Of a stretch of DNA of 64,000 nucleotides, positions 47,252 through 64,000 are shown piece by piece (the first letter of the stretch is position 1; every line of letters begins with the position of its first letter). The notes beneath the pieces were generated by a model. It ran no database searches. It was not told where the DNA came from and saw only the letters and a program-made list of their open reading frames with translations. Location of the stretch: NCBI GenBank assembly GCA_030549775.1, contig CM060173.1, forward strand, positions 3,997,501 to 4,061,500, written 5' to 3'. The DNA is from Tamarix chinensis (lineage: Eukaryota; Streptophyta; Magnoliopsida; Caryophyllales; Tamaricaceae). Both the position numbers and the translations under genes were made by a program.

Positions 47252-49165
47252 TGTATACCCCCAAAATGAATACAAGCCTATATATTTACAGAGGTAGAAC
47301 CGATGTGGAGGGAAAAGGGGCAGATACCATGCGGTCGGGAACATCCCACCATGCTTAGTCATTCAACTGAACCAGCCTCTGTCAAACCATGATAATTTAT
47401 TGTGGGGCGAGTATCTCGAGCGGTCTTTGGGATATCCATCTTTTATTAGGCTGCCTTCCTTTGAGCCTAAAAGTATTAGTTTGGGAAAGACCCATATCAC
47501 TTATCAAATTAGTAAAATACACCCTATACCTTGTGGGTTTTTTTTCTTTGAAATTAATTTTTTTTGTAGTAGATATCATTTTTTTTCTTTACATAGCAAT
47601 TTGAGTTGCATAAATATGATTTCAAACGTGAAAAGTATGGCCAAAATACTATAAGTTGTCAAAAATCATGCATTTTTTTTCATGTAGCTCAATATTAATT
47701 AAACATGTGAGATTATTAATATTATTTAAGTATATAATTATAAATAACATCAAATATTACTTAAATAAATGAATAAAATCTTAAATGAAGAAGGTATTTC
47801 CGCATACAACCTTATATAGACATGCTATCACACACACACACACACATATGCGCTCGCACGCACACACGCACATTAAAACACATAAATTAACATGATCATA
47901 CATATTATCTCATGCTTGCATACTTAAGGAAAATTACAACATAACATGGTGCATGCATATTTCTCATAAAATCATAATATAGCATAACAATCAAAACCCT
48001 AACATAATGCTACATGATTTTCACACATTTAGTATAAGCATACATTTAGCTCTTTCTAAGAAAAACAAGCAAAAGAAATTAAGAAAGAGTCTCCCAAACT
48101 CTAGCCTCCAATAAGAGGATGGCACAATAAGAGGTGGTAGAAAAGGGAGGGAATTCTTTAACCTTTTTTTCTTCTTCTAAATCTCACATCCTTATACTTA
48201 AGAAAAATATAATAGGGCTAGAAAAAAGATCAGAGGAAGATAAAAATGAAAATAAATGGATGAGAAGAGAGGGTATATGTTTGGCTTTTAGCAAGGAAAA
48301 AACAAGGGATGGATGTCTTTAACACTTAGGTAAAATTCAAAAATAAGGGATGAAAGAACAAAACACACAAGAGTTGAATGACGAGGCAAGCAAATGGAGG
48401 CATATGGACAAGATAGGGGTTCCCATTATGCAAGAAAAGAGGGATAGAGGGCTTATTAGAGTTTGCTTGACTTACACTTGAATGAAGGATATGATGGGGG
48501 GAGGTATGTATGGTGTGTATGTAGATATTGTGTAAGATTGGATTGTGGCTACAAATTTAGTGTATTGCCAGAAAAAAAGAGAGAAGCAAAATCTGATTGT
48601 CCAAAATGAGAGGGACTCATGCTAATCATGGGGAGGGATAAAGAGGAATTTTACAATTTTTGGATAATTAAATAGATATAAAAACTAGGAAACAGTGATT
48701 TATTAGGGAAAATAGCAAATAAATGCTAAAAATTATAAAAATTTATGGAAAGGTGTGGAATACTTTTATAAACCTAAGTACATAAAAAATTGTGGTATCA
48801 AAGTTAGTTTAAAGCCCAATAAGTTAAAAAGGACAAAAATAACTAAAATTATCTAGTCGTGTAAATAGTTTTTCCACAATTTAATTATTCATACAAAATG
48901 AACCAATTTTGGAGTGAATGGATTAAATTAATGATATCACACATATTCTAGGAATAGAAAACAAATTTTATACGACTTAAAATGAGTGAAAATGACAAGA
49001 TTAGAAGATTCACAAAAAATACAACTTCTCGCAAACAAATAAGATGAACAATGGAAGAGTTCAAATTTAATACAAACAACACATAATTTCATAATCAAAT
49101 TTTTAAAATTGAATTATGAGCCTAATTACATAAGGTAATTAAGCTTTGGAAAATGTGGCATTACA
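47252..49165 (-). mobile_element. Possible LTR-like repeat of a third subfamily, reverse
   Basis: The right end AAAATGTGGCATTACA at 49150-49165 looks like the reverse of a 5' end (TGTAATGCCAC), and the AT-rich text before it resembles the 5' AT-rich part of family A. The left limit is uncertain; TGTATACCCCCAAAATG at 47252 is a candidate, but the flanks GATAT and ATTTA do not match. No TATA box, motif array or exon-like block was found. Small purine-rich frames near 48134-48322 are not convincing genes. Confidence 0.35.
47828..47872. repeat. (CA)n microsatellite, compound
   Basis: About nine CA units, then TATGCGCTCG and a second CGCACA-rich run. Confidence 0.85.
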
Positions 49166-49881
49166 ATTTATGTGCGATAATTAGATCTTATTAGATACTC
49201 AAGTACTGACATTACCATTTTATGATCATTGTCCATTCAATGGACAAATGAAAATTTGTTGTAGAATGTTATTATCCCAAATGTTGATTTAGGTGGGGGG
49301 AGTGCTTATAAATTAGGGGTTAGGTGGATCCGACATTTAGATGTTTTATCCATTGCTTGAGCTTTCTTTTTTGGTTCATTGATTTTTGAACTTCTACTAC
49401 TCCTCTACTCTTAAAGCTTTTTATTATTAAACTTTACCTTCAACATATAATATGTAACTCTTTTGCACTTTCTCTAATTATGTGCATAGTTTCACTAATA
49501 TTTTAGTCTGGCATCAAGCTTGAGTTAGGTGGATGACCACACCTCTCTAATATTTGATGTGGTGGTAACATTTCTTACTTTTATTTTATTAGCTTGTGCA
49601 TAATCTTAAAATAAAATTTTAGTTAACAAAATAGGGATGTTAGATTCATAATTCAATTCAAATTCATTTTAACTTAAAAAATTTCTAATATAAAACATTT
49701 TATATACATGGTATTATATCAGTAGAAGAGGCACGAGAGTGGAAGAATATCCTTCATTGCTATGCTATGGCAATAAACTAGACAACTATTTAACCATAAT
49801 AGGTCCAAACTCATTTTCAATTGGATTACTACACAAGAGAAGAAAGAGTATTATCAAAGCAACTTTGAGGGGGGGGGTAAG
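49166..49881. other. Unclassified stretch, possible retroelement LTR edge
   Basis: AT-rich. TGCTTATAAATTAGG near 49303 is TATA-like. ATGGTATTATATCAG at 49709-49723 is a loose match to the start of a Copia primer-binding site, and CTTTGAGGGGGGGGG at 49863-49877 could be a polypurine tract. These hints are weak and no polyprotein is present. A12 interrupts it at 49882, and it resumes at 54579. Confidence 0.3.
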
Positions 49882-50624
49882 TGCAACACTCCTAAAATTC
49901 ACTACTAAAAAATTTCGTTTTAAATGAAAGAATTAACGGAAGCGAAATAACAAAACTGTGAATTATGGGGATATTACCGCCACACTTAGTACCAGACCGA
50001 TTCACTCCTAACGTTCTAGTACCAAGTGCTAAGGCTAAAACGGATTATCATAAAAAAAGAGCTAATAATTAAAGCAAGAATTCATAAGGAAGTTAAATTG
50101 TTCACAATATAAAATTTAGAGTACGCGTAAAAAGGTTTAAAAGCCAAAGGGGTACATAGACTAAGTTTTCAAGGAACATGAAGCATCGTACGATAGAATA
50201 GAACTAAAATAAAACAATACAGGGTAAAACGAAATGAAAAGGAGAGTCCGGCCATGTCGCTCTCGGTCCCCAGACCAAGTCTAGGCTCAACTCTCAGCCC
50301 CACCCGATGCCTCGTAAGAGTCGTAGGCATCGAAGATATCATCTCCTACCTGCACAAACTCAGGTGGGTCCTCTACTTGTGGGAATGAGCAACATCTATA
50401 AAACGGGTTGTCAATATGCTACGTACTGAGTAAGGGAACTATGCACCTAAGACCAAACATATAAAACATAAAACATAGCATACATGGCATAGTCACATAA
50501 GCAGCATGTAGTAATATAGATAATGAAGGCCGGCTATGGTCCGGGTAGACTCATTTTTTAGATTTCTGGTAAATATAGTCGATTCACATCATAGTCTTTA
50601 TCAATTCATGTGAGTATGGGAACC

Positions 50625-50975
50625 CACTATTATAGCCGGTGGACCGGTCATGTAGGGCAAAACATGCTTGGCCACTATTATTCGCTGGTGGACCGGTCAT
50701 GCAGGGTAAAATGCTCCCGGCCACTATTATTCACCGATGGACTGGTCTGGGCCCGACTCACATAATGTTTCACTGTAATTACTTTGTATCTTTCCCATGT
50801 CTTATCATCATTATGTTTGGTTTTTTAAGCACAGAAAGCCCTACTATTTTAGCCGGTGGAACGTTCATGCAGGGAAAAATGCACCTGTCCACTATTATTC
50901 GTTGGTGGACCGGTCATGCAGGGCACCCCGGCTCCTGGCCACTATTATTCGTCGGTGGACCGGTCTAGGCCTGGC
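50625..50975 (-). repeat. Dyad-motif triplets of A12
   Basis: Six reversed units in two blocks (50626-50755 and 50838-50975). Cores GCCGGTGGACCGGTC and GGTGGACCGGTC are almost intact and are followed by ATGCAGGG in place of the usual spacer. With A1 this is the least decayed array. Confidence 0.8.
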
Positions 50976-52168
50976 TCAACAATATTTCTTTTTAAATGAT
51001 TAGTATTTTATTCGTGTCTTATTCAGCTTTATTCGTGTCTTATTCAGTAAGCAATTGACCCTTGAGATGCATGTCACCAACCCTCTACTTCTATCCTCCC
51101 GAGAGGGCCCGTCCCATATTTTGGGACTCTTGTGCCCCTTATCACACCCTGATATCCATTCCCCTTTACACTTACACATAATGAAAACTAACTTCTAAGG
51201 GTGTGGGTTAAGGCCCAACACCTCGTGACATCAAACCCCACCCACTATCACCCTCTAGGGTTTCCCTTGAAATCCTAATTGGACTTATGTAGTTATGTGG
51301 CCCAACTTCCTCTTACTTTACTACCATTAATTCATTTATCGCCCAACACTTCATCTCATTTAGATTCAACCCCAAATCATATCACTTTACTCATTGATTT
51401 CGCAAGTGATCGAAAAATCCTAGTTGGCCACTCCAAACCCTAGCACATTTCTTCTCCCACAAGTAATCTCTCTACTTTTCACCTAACATTACTTACTTCC
51501 CATGACACCCATACTCATCCCTCATATATTAAATTTCCACTCTTAACCCATTACTCCACTCTTCCTTAATTGTTCTTACTTCCACATTTTCCCCCATATT
51601 AGGGTTTCCTCCCAAACCCTAACAAGTCCCCTATACACCCTTACACCAACCTACATACTATTTTTCATCTAAAGTTTCTAATTACTCCACAACTCTCCCC
51701 TTACCTTACTTACACCTTAACACAACTTTTCTCACGTAAAGATCATTCCCATACAAACTCCATCCACCCCATGCAAACCCTAGAAATTTCCCATGCAAAG
51801 TTCACATCTCTCATTTATTTTAATCATAAACTCCTTTTAATTTTCCCTCATGGATCATGAGATAATTAGGTCAATCTCATGTCCCCCCTTGTCAACTCAC
51901 TTTACATTTCCTCCTTTTTTTATCCTTTCACATTCATGTCCCTCACATCATATTATTAACATCCTAGCATGCATGTTCTAAAAGGTCACGTCATAAAATA
52001 TCATAAACACAATAGATCAATCATTATACACATGTCATAAGGAATTCATATAAGCATACCTCAACTCCAAGCTGAGCTACAAGTAATTAGTCATTAAAAA
52101 TATAAAGTATACAACATGGCACACAAGGTGCATAACACACACATAATTGTTCTTAGCCACATCCTTAT

Positions 52169-52230
52169 CTAATACGACACCGGTCTTGGAGCACATTCCT
52201 ATGCCTCCTCAGGGTTTTGACTTGATTCGC
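52169..52230 (-). other. 62-bp exon-like block of A12, donor mutated
   Basis: On -, preceded by CCCTCTTATAG as in other copies, but followed by ATAAGG where the others have GTAAGG or GTAAAG. The palindrome is decayed (GGAATGTGCTCC). The length is still exactly 62. Confidence 0.52.
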
Positions 52231-52299
52231 CTATAAGAGGGAAAACTATGGATTAACTTCCCTCTAACCAAAATTACTGTTCTTCCTACCTTACCCTTA

Positions 52300-52516
52300 T
52301 CACAACTTACTATTAGGGCTAAAAATAATAATATTACCTTTATAAGTAAAAGTAGGGTTATTATTCATGCTACTACTAATAAAAAATAGGTCTCAATAGC
52401 TACAATAATTTAAAGTAATTATAATAATATTTATATTATTAATGGTAATAGTTTCAATGTTACTAATAATGATAATAGTAGTAGTGATATATGAAATATT
52501 AACCATAGTGACAAGG

Positions 52517-52556
<40 letters not shown>

Positions 52557-52602
52557 AATAATAATAATAATAATAATAACAACAACAACAACAGTAGTAG
52601 TA

Positions 52603-52695
<93 letters not shown>

Positions 52696-52812
52696 TTAAA
52701 ATAATAATACTAAAGTTATAGGCCATTAATAATATTGATAATAGTTATAAATATTTCGAAGTTAGGTTAAATAATAATAATGATAAAGGTAATAATAATA
52801 ATAATAATACTA
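52300..52812. repeat. Trinucleotide tract of A12 with long (GAT)n runs
   Basis: Two (GAT)n runs, 52516-52556 and 52641-52695, flank AAT/AAC/GTA triplets. It replaces the ATT tract of forward copies. The poly-Met and poly-Ser/Leu frames are artefacts. Confidence 0.9.
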
Positions 52813-53304
52813 TAAATAACTAACATTTGTATAAAAAGAGTTTAGGGGTTGGAGAGTTTAGAGGACCACCTAGGGATGGTGGTGGCACAGGCGGCGACAA
52901 TGATGGGGGAGAAGAGAGGTGGAAAATGGTGGTGGAGGGAGGAGAAAGGAAGAGGAGAGGGTGGCAAGGGAAAATGAAGGTATGGGGAGATAGAGGGAGC
53001 TCCCCTAATTTTTTTGGAGGGCAGAGGGGGTGTTGGAAGCGGCGGGACTGGCGGAGGGCGGTGGTGCGAAGGGCAGCGGGGCTCAATGAAGGGCTGATCG
53101 GGGGAGGGACTTTGCACGGTCGGGGTGGCTCATGCATAGTAAATCGAGGGAGGAGGGAGGCTTAGGTTGGTAGAGGGTGATGCAGTGAAGGGTTCCGTGG
53201 GTGGATAGGGCGATGGCGACGGGGCGGTTGTCTAAACTAGGGGTGGCGTAATGCGGGTTTTTCTGGGCTGCGATTCCAAAAGGTCCGACGCTGGCTTCCT
53301 TGGT

Positions 53305-53314
53305 GGTATTTATA
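53305..53314 (-). promoter_or_regulatory. TATA box of A12
   Basis: GGTATTTATA on +, that is TATAAATACC on -, followed on - by ACCAAGGAAGCCAGC. It lies between the MITE and the exon-like GC-rich segment. Confidence 0.62.
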
Positions 53315-53541
53315 GGCCGAAAATGGGGGAGAACCAAGAGAGGGGACAGAGGAAAGTAGGGGCAAGCGTAGAAGGCACGCCGGCCGGCGGTGACAGGGCG
53401 ACACAGGTCTACCATGACAGGTCTGAGTTCGGTCAGGGAGAAGAAGGGGGCAGGCACGCGCGAGGTGAGAGGGAGGTCAGTCGGTCGAGGAGGGACAGAC
53501 GAATGACCAGGGAGAGAGGGAGAAGGTGGGTAGGTGGCACA

Positions 53542-53884
53542 TAAGGTTGTAAACGAGCCGAGCCGAGCCGAATACCCCTAGGCTTGGATTCGGCTCGTTC
53601 GTTTAGTTAAACGAGCCTAAAATGTTGTTTGGGCTCGGCTCGTTTAACTAAACGAACGAGCCGAACCGAGCTTTTAACGAGCCGAACCGAGCCGAGCTCG
53701 CGAGCCAAAGCCAAAAAATGAATTGAGCCGGGCTTTTTCGAGCTCAAGCTCGGCTCGTTTATTAAACGAGCCGAGCCCGAGCCTCACTTTGAGGCTCATT
53801 TAATTAAACGAACGAGCCGAACCGAGCTTTTAACGAGCCGAGCAGAGCCGAATACTGAACTGGCTCAGCTCATTTACAGCCCTA
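53542..53884. mobile_element. hAT-like MITE in A12 (343 bp)
   Basis: Ends TAAGGTTGTAAACGAGCC and the reverse complement of GCTCATTTACAGCCCTA are imperfect terminal inverted repeats. The flanks GTGGCACA (53534-53541) and GTGGCGCA (53885-53892) are an 8-bp duplication with one mismatch, as hAT transposases produce. The interior is made of inverted and direct AACGAGCCGAGC units. It has no coding capacity. It is younger than A12, which it interrupts. Confidence 0.85.
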
Positions 53885-54578
53885 GTGGCGCAGGTGGTTG
53901 GTCGGTGTAGAAGGGGGGTCTGCAAGTTGCAGCAGGGCGCGGGGAAGAAGAGAAATGTAAAGAGGGGTTGGACCGGTCCGGTTTAAAGGAGAAAGAAAAG
54001 AAAAGAAAAGAAAAGGGGAGGGGTGGACAGGCTGGGGCGACGGGCGAAGGAGGGAGAGTCAGGCGGGCTTGGGTCGTGCCGAAGGGAAGGGGGAAAGGGG
54101 ATTTGGGCCGCGAGGGGCTGGCCCAATCGGAGAGGTAGGGAAGAAAGGAAGGGAGAAAGGAGGGAGAGAAAGAAAAGGAAAAATAAGGAAAAGGGAAAAT
54201 GGAAAAATAGGGGAGAAAAATAATTAAAAGAACTTATGGGAAATAAGTTGTAGTATTTTTGGTAGATAAACAAATTTTAATAATTTAACTTAATATATTT
54301 TATTATATTAGTTTAAAAGGTAACTTTTAGAAAATATTGGTTTGAAACCTTATTTAAATAAAATGAGTATGATAAAATGGTAATTTATTTATTTTAATTT
54401 ATTAAATATTCACATCTAATTTTATATACTCAAAATCCACAAGATAATTAAATTAAATACATTTAAAAGGAAAAATCCTCAAAATAATTAAATTAAATAA
54501 GTTTAAAAGCTAAATTATCCCAAATAAAAGTAATTTATTAAATTATATGCTTTTAAAATTTTGGGAGATTACAGTAAG

Positions 54579-55334
54579 AGATGTTTAGCCTATAATAGGT
54601 ATCTTGATCTCCCCATGGTGATTGGTAGATCCATTTTTCTTTGGAACACTTAAAGATTGAGTGGAATAAAAGATTGCAAGGTGAAGAGAGATGGTTGTGC
54701 CATGAAAAGGGAAAGTAATTTATATTAGGACAAGAGCTCAATTGATATTATTCTTACATGATAATTACAATTACAATAATATATAGTTTATTTTATTACT
54801 TATTTGCGAGTGCATATTAGTCTAAAATTAGATCGAACTGAATTAACTTGAAAGAAATTCCGTTAAGAGCCGGAATTTTTTAAAGTGGAGACCGGATATT
54901 AAACCAAAATAAAAGGTATTGGATAAAAAATTGTAATATATTATTTAAAAAATTATTTTTTTGGATCACACATTATGACATTAGAATAGGATCAAGTTTG
55001 ATGATGAACCATTTATTTTATTTTGAAATTCAAACTCGAATCGAATACTTTATAAACAATTCCATAATTGAAATTGAAACTTAAAATAATTAACTTGTTA
55101 AATTTTTATATTTGGATCTAATAATGAACATCATAATTGTAACGATCGTATTTGAATGTGATAATAGTCATATTCCACCATTGTAATTGTCATGTGTCAT
55201 CATGATCGGCAAATTGGATTATTATCGACAAAGAGAAAGGCGACTTTAGTTGGGATTACCAATATCGTCTAGCTAGCGTGCCATGGTTAATAGTCGAACG
55301 AATAGTATTACTAAGGTGTTGCGGGCCTTGCGGT
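54579..55334. other. Intergenic AT-rich stretch
   Basis: No gene, known repeat terminus or RNA gene visible. The first part continues the sequence interrupted by A12. Confidence 0.5.
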
Positions 55335-55675
55335 TAGGGATGGCAATGGGTCGGGTCTGGACCGGGTCCAGCCATATCCAGACCCGAACCCGTTTACATT
55401 ATCTAGATCCAGACCCGATCCAGACCCGTCGGGTCTTAAAAGTTCAGACCCAGATCCAGATCCATCGGGTCTAGCGGGTAAATGAGTCCTAAACGGGTCC
55501 TAAATAGGTCCGGTTATTTTTTTTTAAAATAATTAATAATTTATGCTAATACAAATACATTTATGTTTTATATAACTTAATATGTATTTTTTTTGTTAAA
55601 AAAATCATCCAAGTGAAAAATAAACATATTAAAATAGTTACATTAACTTTTTAAATGGTGTTTTAATGGTTTTAG

Positions 55676-56143
55676 TAGGGATGTAAATGGGGCGGGTATA
55701 CCCATATCCGTATCCGATAAGAAAATCCGTACCCGTACCCGAATCCATATTCGCTAACATATCCATATCCATATCCGTTGGATATCTGTTACTCAACGGA
55801 TTATTCGTTTACCTGTTAATGGATATTATCCGATGGATAAATCCATCACCCGACAAATAAACCCATTTAAAGTTAAGCTAAATGATAATTCTAACGTTAA
55901 TTTATACTATATTTATTTTAAAATTAAGGGTAAAAAGGTAATTATATATCGGGTAAACAGGTACGGATATGGATATGGGTATGGTTACGGATACGGATAT
56001 AGATATCCCATACCCGTATCCGTACTCGAACCCGACAAGTATTTTTTTTCCATCATCCATATCCGTATCCATATTCGTTTATCCATATCCGTTGGACAAA
56101 ATCCGTCGGGTTTCAGGTAAAATTCGCCCATTTTATATCCCTA
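55676..56143. mobile_element. Second hAT-like MITE nested in the first (468 bp)
   Basis: Ends TAGGGATGTAAATGGGGCGGG and CGCCCATTTTATATCCCTA are imperfect inverted repeats. The flanks GGTTTTAG (55668-55675) and ACTTTTAG (56144-56151) agree in 6 of 8 positions. The interior is built of GGATAT, GGTACG and ATATCC units in both orientations; the Gly-Tyr frame at 55833-56120 is a by-product of these. The TAGGGATG terminus is shared with the outer MITE, but the interior differs. Confidence 0.8.
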
Positions 56144-56270
56144 ACTTTTAGAATACAATGTTATACATATTGTTTATAAAGTAAGTATACAAAAAAAATG
56201 AATAAGGAGCTTATATAAGATTAAGAATAATAAAAATCATAATATTATTATGTATTTATATATGTATACA

Positions 56271-56286
56271 CACACACACACACATG
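56271..56286. repeat. (CA)n microsatellite in the outer MITE
   Basis: Eight CA units. Confidence 0.8.
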
Positions 56287-56781
56287 TATATTAAACGGGT
56301 CTGGCGGGTCGGGTCTGGGTCTAGAACTGGACCCAGACCCAGACCCTTTAAGGTATATGTGGATCCAGACCCGATCCAGACCCGTCGGGTCCAAAAATCA
56401 TGGACCCAGACCCGCTAAAAATGAGGCGGGTCTAGCGGGTCCGGGTCGGGTCCGAGACCCATTGCCATCCCTACTTGCGGTTGCAGCGGTGTCAAGATTT
56501 ACGGTCATAAATTTATTATTCAAATAGAAAAAATTTAAATCTTTTGTGTTCAGTTCAGATATTCTTAAACATGAGTTTTAAAAAATATTTATAATATTAT
56601 TTTTATTTATATCCATAAAACTATATAAATACGTTATAAATTAATTCTAAATTTTAGTATAAAATTTAAAAATTTAGAAAATATTTGAATTATATAATGT
56701 CTAAATTAAAATTTTTTATTTTAAAAAATTACATATATTCTTTTAAATTAAGTCTCACCTAAAAAAAGCTCCCCTTTCGAG

Positions 56782-56789
56782 TATAAAAT
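56782..56789 (+). promoter_or_regulatory. Probable TATA box of the acyl-CoA synthetase gene
   Basis: TATAAAAT in the context CGAGTATAAAATGGCC, about 1.2 kb upstream of the start codon. A 5' UTR intron (below) accounts for most of that distance. A pyrimidine-rich leader (56955-57070, CTTCCTCTTCCGG) follows. No other TATA-like site near the start codon is as good. Confidence 0.5.
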
Positions 56790-57081
56790 GGCCGAAATCT
56801 GAAGAATCTCGTAGCCCAATTCTTGAAGCTCCGATGGACACTTCATTCATTTTTTAAAATCTTAAGGCTACGAGGAAAATGGATAATAGAATTTAATTAT
56901 ATATTGGGGAAAAAACTGCCGTCTGCGCAAAGAGCCAAAGACAGCGTTGCATGAGGCTTTCGGGAAGTTCTTCACGCTTCCTCTTCCGGTTTTCAGGTTT
57001 TTTTCCTTTCCTATTTCCTATGAGTAAAGGTTTTACTCGAAGCGCTTTCCCAGACTTGCCAAACCGTCCTTACTTCTGAAG

Positions 57082-57836
57082 GTAACTTTAAAACCTTTGA
57101 TCTGCCAGCGAAGTCACGTAAACAGGAAGTTTGATCTCTATCATATACCCGTTACCCGATGATCTTCTTCAGCTGGTATATGATTGTATCTGATAGTCAG
57201 TATTTTCTTTTTAATTTTTTGGGGGTTTTTCTTAGGGTTTTATGTGATCTTAGTTCATGTGGGATCTTATTTTTCTTAGTCCATCAAAAATGATTCGTAA
57301 ACTATGTTATGTTGGTTAATTGCTAGCGTGCATCATCACATGTACAGTATTATTAAGTTGTTTTTATGTAACGATGGTGATGAGATGATGAGTTAATCTG
57401 TGGATAATTTTCTGCTCTATATTTGTGGCATCTTTGATTCTGTATGCTATGGAGTTTTGTGGCTCAGATATCATTCAACATCAGTTCTAGCTATCGTAGG
57501 ATTATTTTGCTTCATTTTGGAGCATAATGATTGATATGAAATATCTTTCGTTATGAGGTTAAAAATATGTGTTGAAGACCTTTTAGTTGCAGTCAGTGTA
57601 TGCGAAATGTGATTCTTCTACTTGTGCACTTGAGATTTGAATGTGAGAAATGATAACATTTTCTGATGATTATATGGATTATGGCTTCTGTGTTTGTGCC
57701 GTGTTTTGTTCACAATCATTTTTTGTTTGTTTTGAAGCTTTTACTTTAGGCTATTTAAGGTGCCTAGAATGATAAACATCAGTTGATTATCTTTCTGGAT
57801 GTAAATATTCTTATCACTTTTTTTGTCTGCGAATAG
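57082..57836 (+). other. Predicted 5' UTR intron of the synthetase gene
   Basis: A donor CTGAAG|GTAACT and an acceptor after a T-rich tract (TTTTTTTGTCTGCGAATAG) bound 755 bp of T-rich sequence without a reading frame. The next ATG after the acceptor is reached only after 150 bases of leader that end at the start codon 57987. An alternative acceptor is CCCCAG at 57914. Confidence 0.45.
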
Positions 57837-57986
57837 GTTGTGTGAAAGTCCTTGTCACTTAATACTTCCACAGAAGCGTGCAGCCTAACTGCTGAATTTT
57901 GTCATTTACCCCAGGAATAGCCCCCCTTCCCTTTTTCAGGCTTTTGCTTAGGAATCCTCCGCACTCTGTAGTTATAATAGACTAAG

Positions 57987-63736
<5,750 letters not shown>

Positions 63737-63805
63737 TGATTTCAATTTTTCTGTACTTCTCTGGTTCCTTTATCTGTAAAGTTCAGTGCTGTCTTTTTTT
63801 TGGTG

Positions 63806-63834
63806 GTTGAGGGGGTGGGGGTGGGGGGGGGGGA
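63806..63834 (+). repeat. G-rich tract in intron 9
   Basis: Runs of five, five and eleven G separated by single T. This can form a G-quadruplex on the coding strand, and it is also a place where sequencing errors are common. Confidence 0.7.
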
Positions 63835-64000
63835 TTCTTGCCTTAGCATTACAAGGTAAAATAAAGACACAAGAAGTTTTTACTTGGCACTAGTTCACGG
63901 GCGCCATGTGGCTGTCATCCACTTCCCTTTTCTTTGTTCATTATAACTGTTGAGGAATATCCTATCTGAAGTAAGAGAGCGAGGCAATTGGTCTGATTTT

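Larger units (their letters stand above)
49882..54573 (-). mobile_element. Family A copy A12: complete solo-LTR-like element carrying a MITE
   Basis: On + it starts TGCAACACTCC and ends GGGAGATTACA, between perfect duplications GTAAG (49877-49881 and 54574-54578). Length is 4692 bp, or about 4.34 kb without the MITE and its duplication. Stem-loop arms CACTTAGTAC/GTACCAAGTG lie at 49983-50028, motif triplets at 50625-50975, exon-like block at 52169-52230, a strong trinucleotide tract, and a GC-rich segment with TATA box. The last 250 bp match the same part of A2 closely, so these two belong to one subgroup despite differing in the middle. Confidence 0.87.
55335..56473. mobile_element. hAT-like MITE upstream of the synthetase gene
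   Basis: Terminal inverted repeats TAGGGATGGCAATGGGTC and GACCCATTGCCATCCCTA are nearly perfect, and the 8-bp duplication CTTGCGGT (55327-55334 and 56474-56481) is perfect. The interior holds many GGGTC/GACCC units in both orientations, so the transcript would fold on itself. A second MITE lies within it, leaving about 660 bp net. It ends about 310 bp upstream of the gene's TATA box. Confidence 0.9.

Noticed and set aside
49740..49927. Small frame at 49739-49927 as a gene
   Set aside because: It crosses the insertion junction of A12 at 49882 and so is partly made of the element's terminus.
55833..56151. Gly-Tyr repeat peptide
   Set aside because: It arises from GGATAT and GGTACG units of the inner MITE and is bounded by the MITE ends.

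Overview
This window is nuclear DNA of a flowering plant. The evidence is a plant-type long-chain acyl-CoA synthetase gene with nine short GT-AG exons, degenerate Ty3/gypsy polyproteins of plant lineages, hAT-type miniature elements and AT-rich trinucleotide tracts. Only one host gene is clear, at the right edge (57987 onward, cut by the window end). Almost everything to its left is layered transposable-element debris.

Layout. 1-3722: a decayed Ty3/gypsy polyprotein on + (gag, protease, reverse transcriptase, RNase H, integrase), probably followed by its 3' LTR. 4650-9584: the first complete copy (A1) of a large noncoding LTR-like repeat that dominates the window. 9585-31158: a nested stack of this family (A) and a shorter relative (B). 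B2 (-) contains B1 (+), which contains A2 (-), which contains A3 (+), which contains A4 (+). The four inner junctions carry 5-bp target duplications, three perfect and one 4 of 5. 31159-32932: two 3' halves of family A joined tail to tail. 32933-41153: an Athila-like gypsy element on - (RT, protease, gag, primer-binding site), split inside gag by complete copy A9. 41154-46138: one family A copy whose 3' end has been inverted in place (A10 and A11). 46139-49881: poorly classified repeats. 49882-54573: complete copy A12, itself carrying a hAT-like MITE. 55335-56473: a hAT-like MITE with a second MITE inside it, ending about 300 bp upstream of the synthetase promoter. 56782-63730: the synthetase gene, with a probable solo LTR in its seventh intron.

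Family A copies are 4.0-4.9 kb, begin TG and end CA, and sit between 5-bp duplications, so they behave as very long solo LTRs; no internal coding region accompanies any of them. They share an architecture: a GC- and pyrimidine-rich segment with a TATA box (TATAAATACCCC), an AT-rich trinucleotide tract, and a block of 62 bp (63 in one copy) framed by acceptor-like and donor-like splice signals with a palindrome at its centre. These are followed by two triplets of a dyad motif (CCGGTCCACCGG...ATAATAGTGG) and several short hairpins near the 3' end. I read this as a promoter-bearing, probably spliced noncoding transcription unit inside the LTR. That interpretation is inference; the conserved sequence blocks are seen directly.
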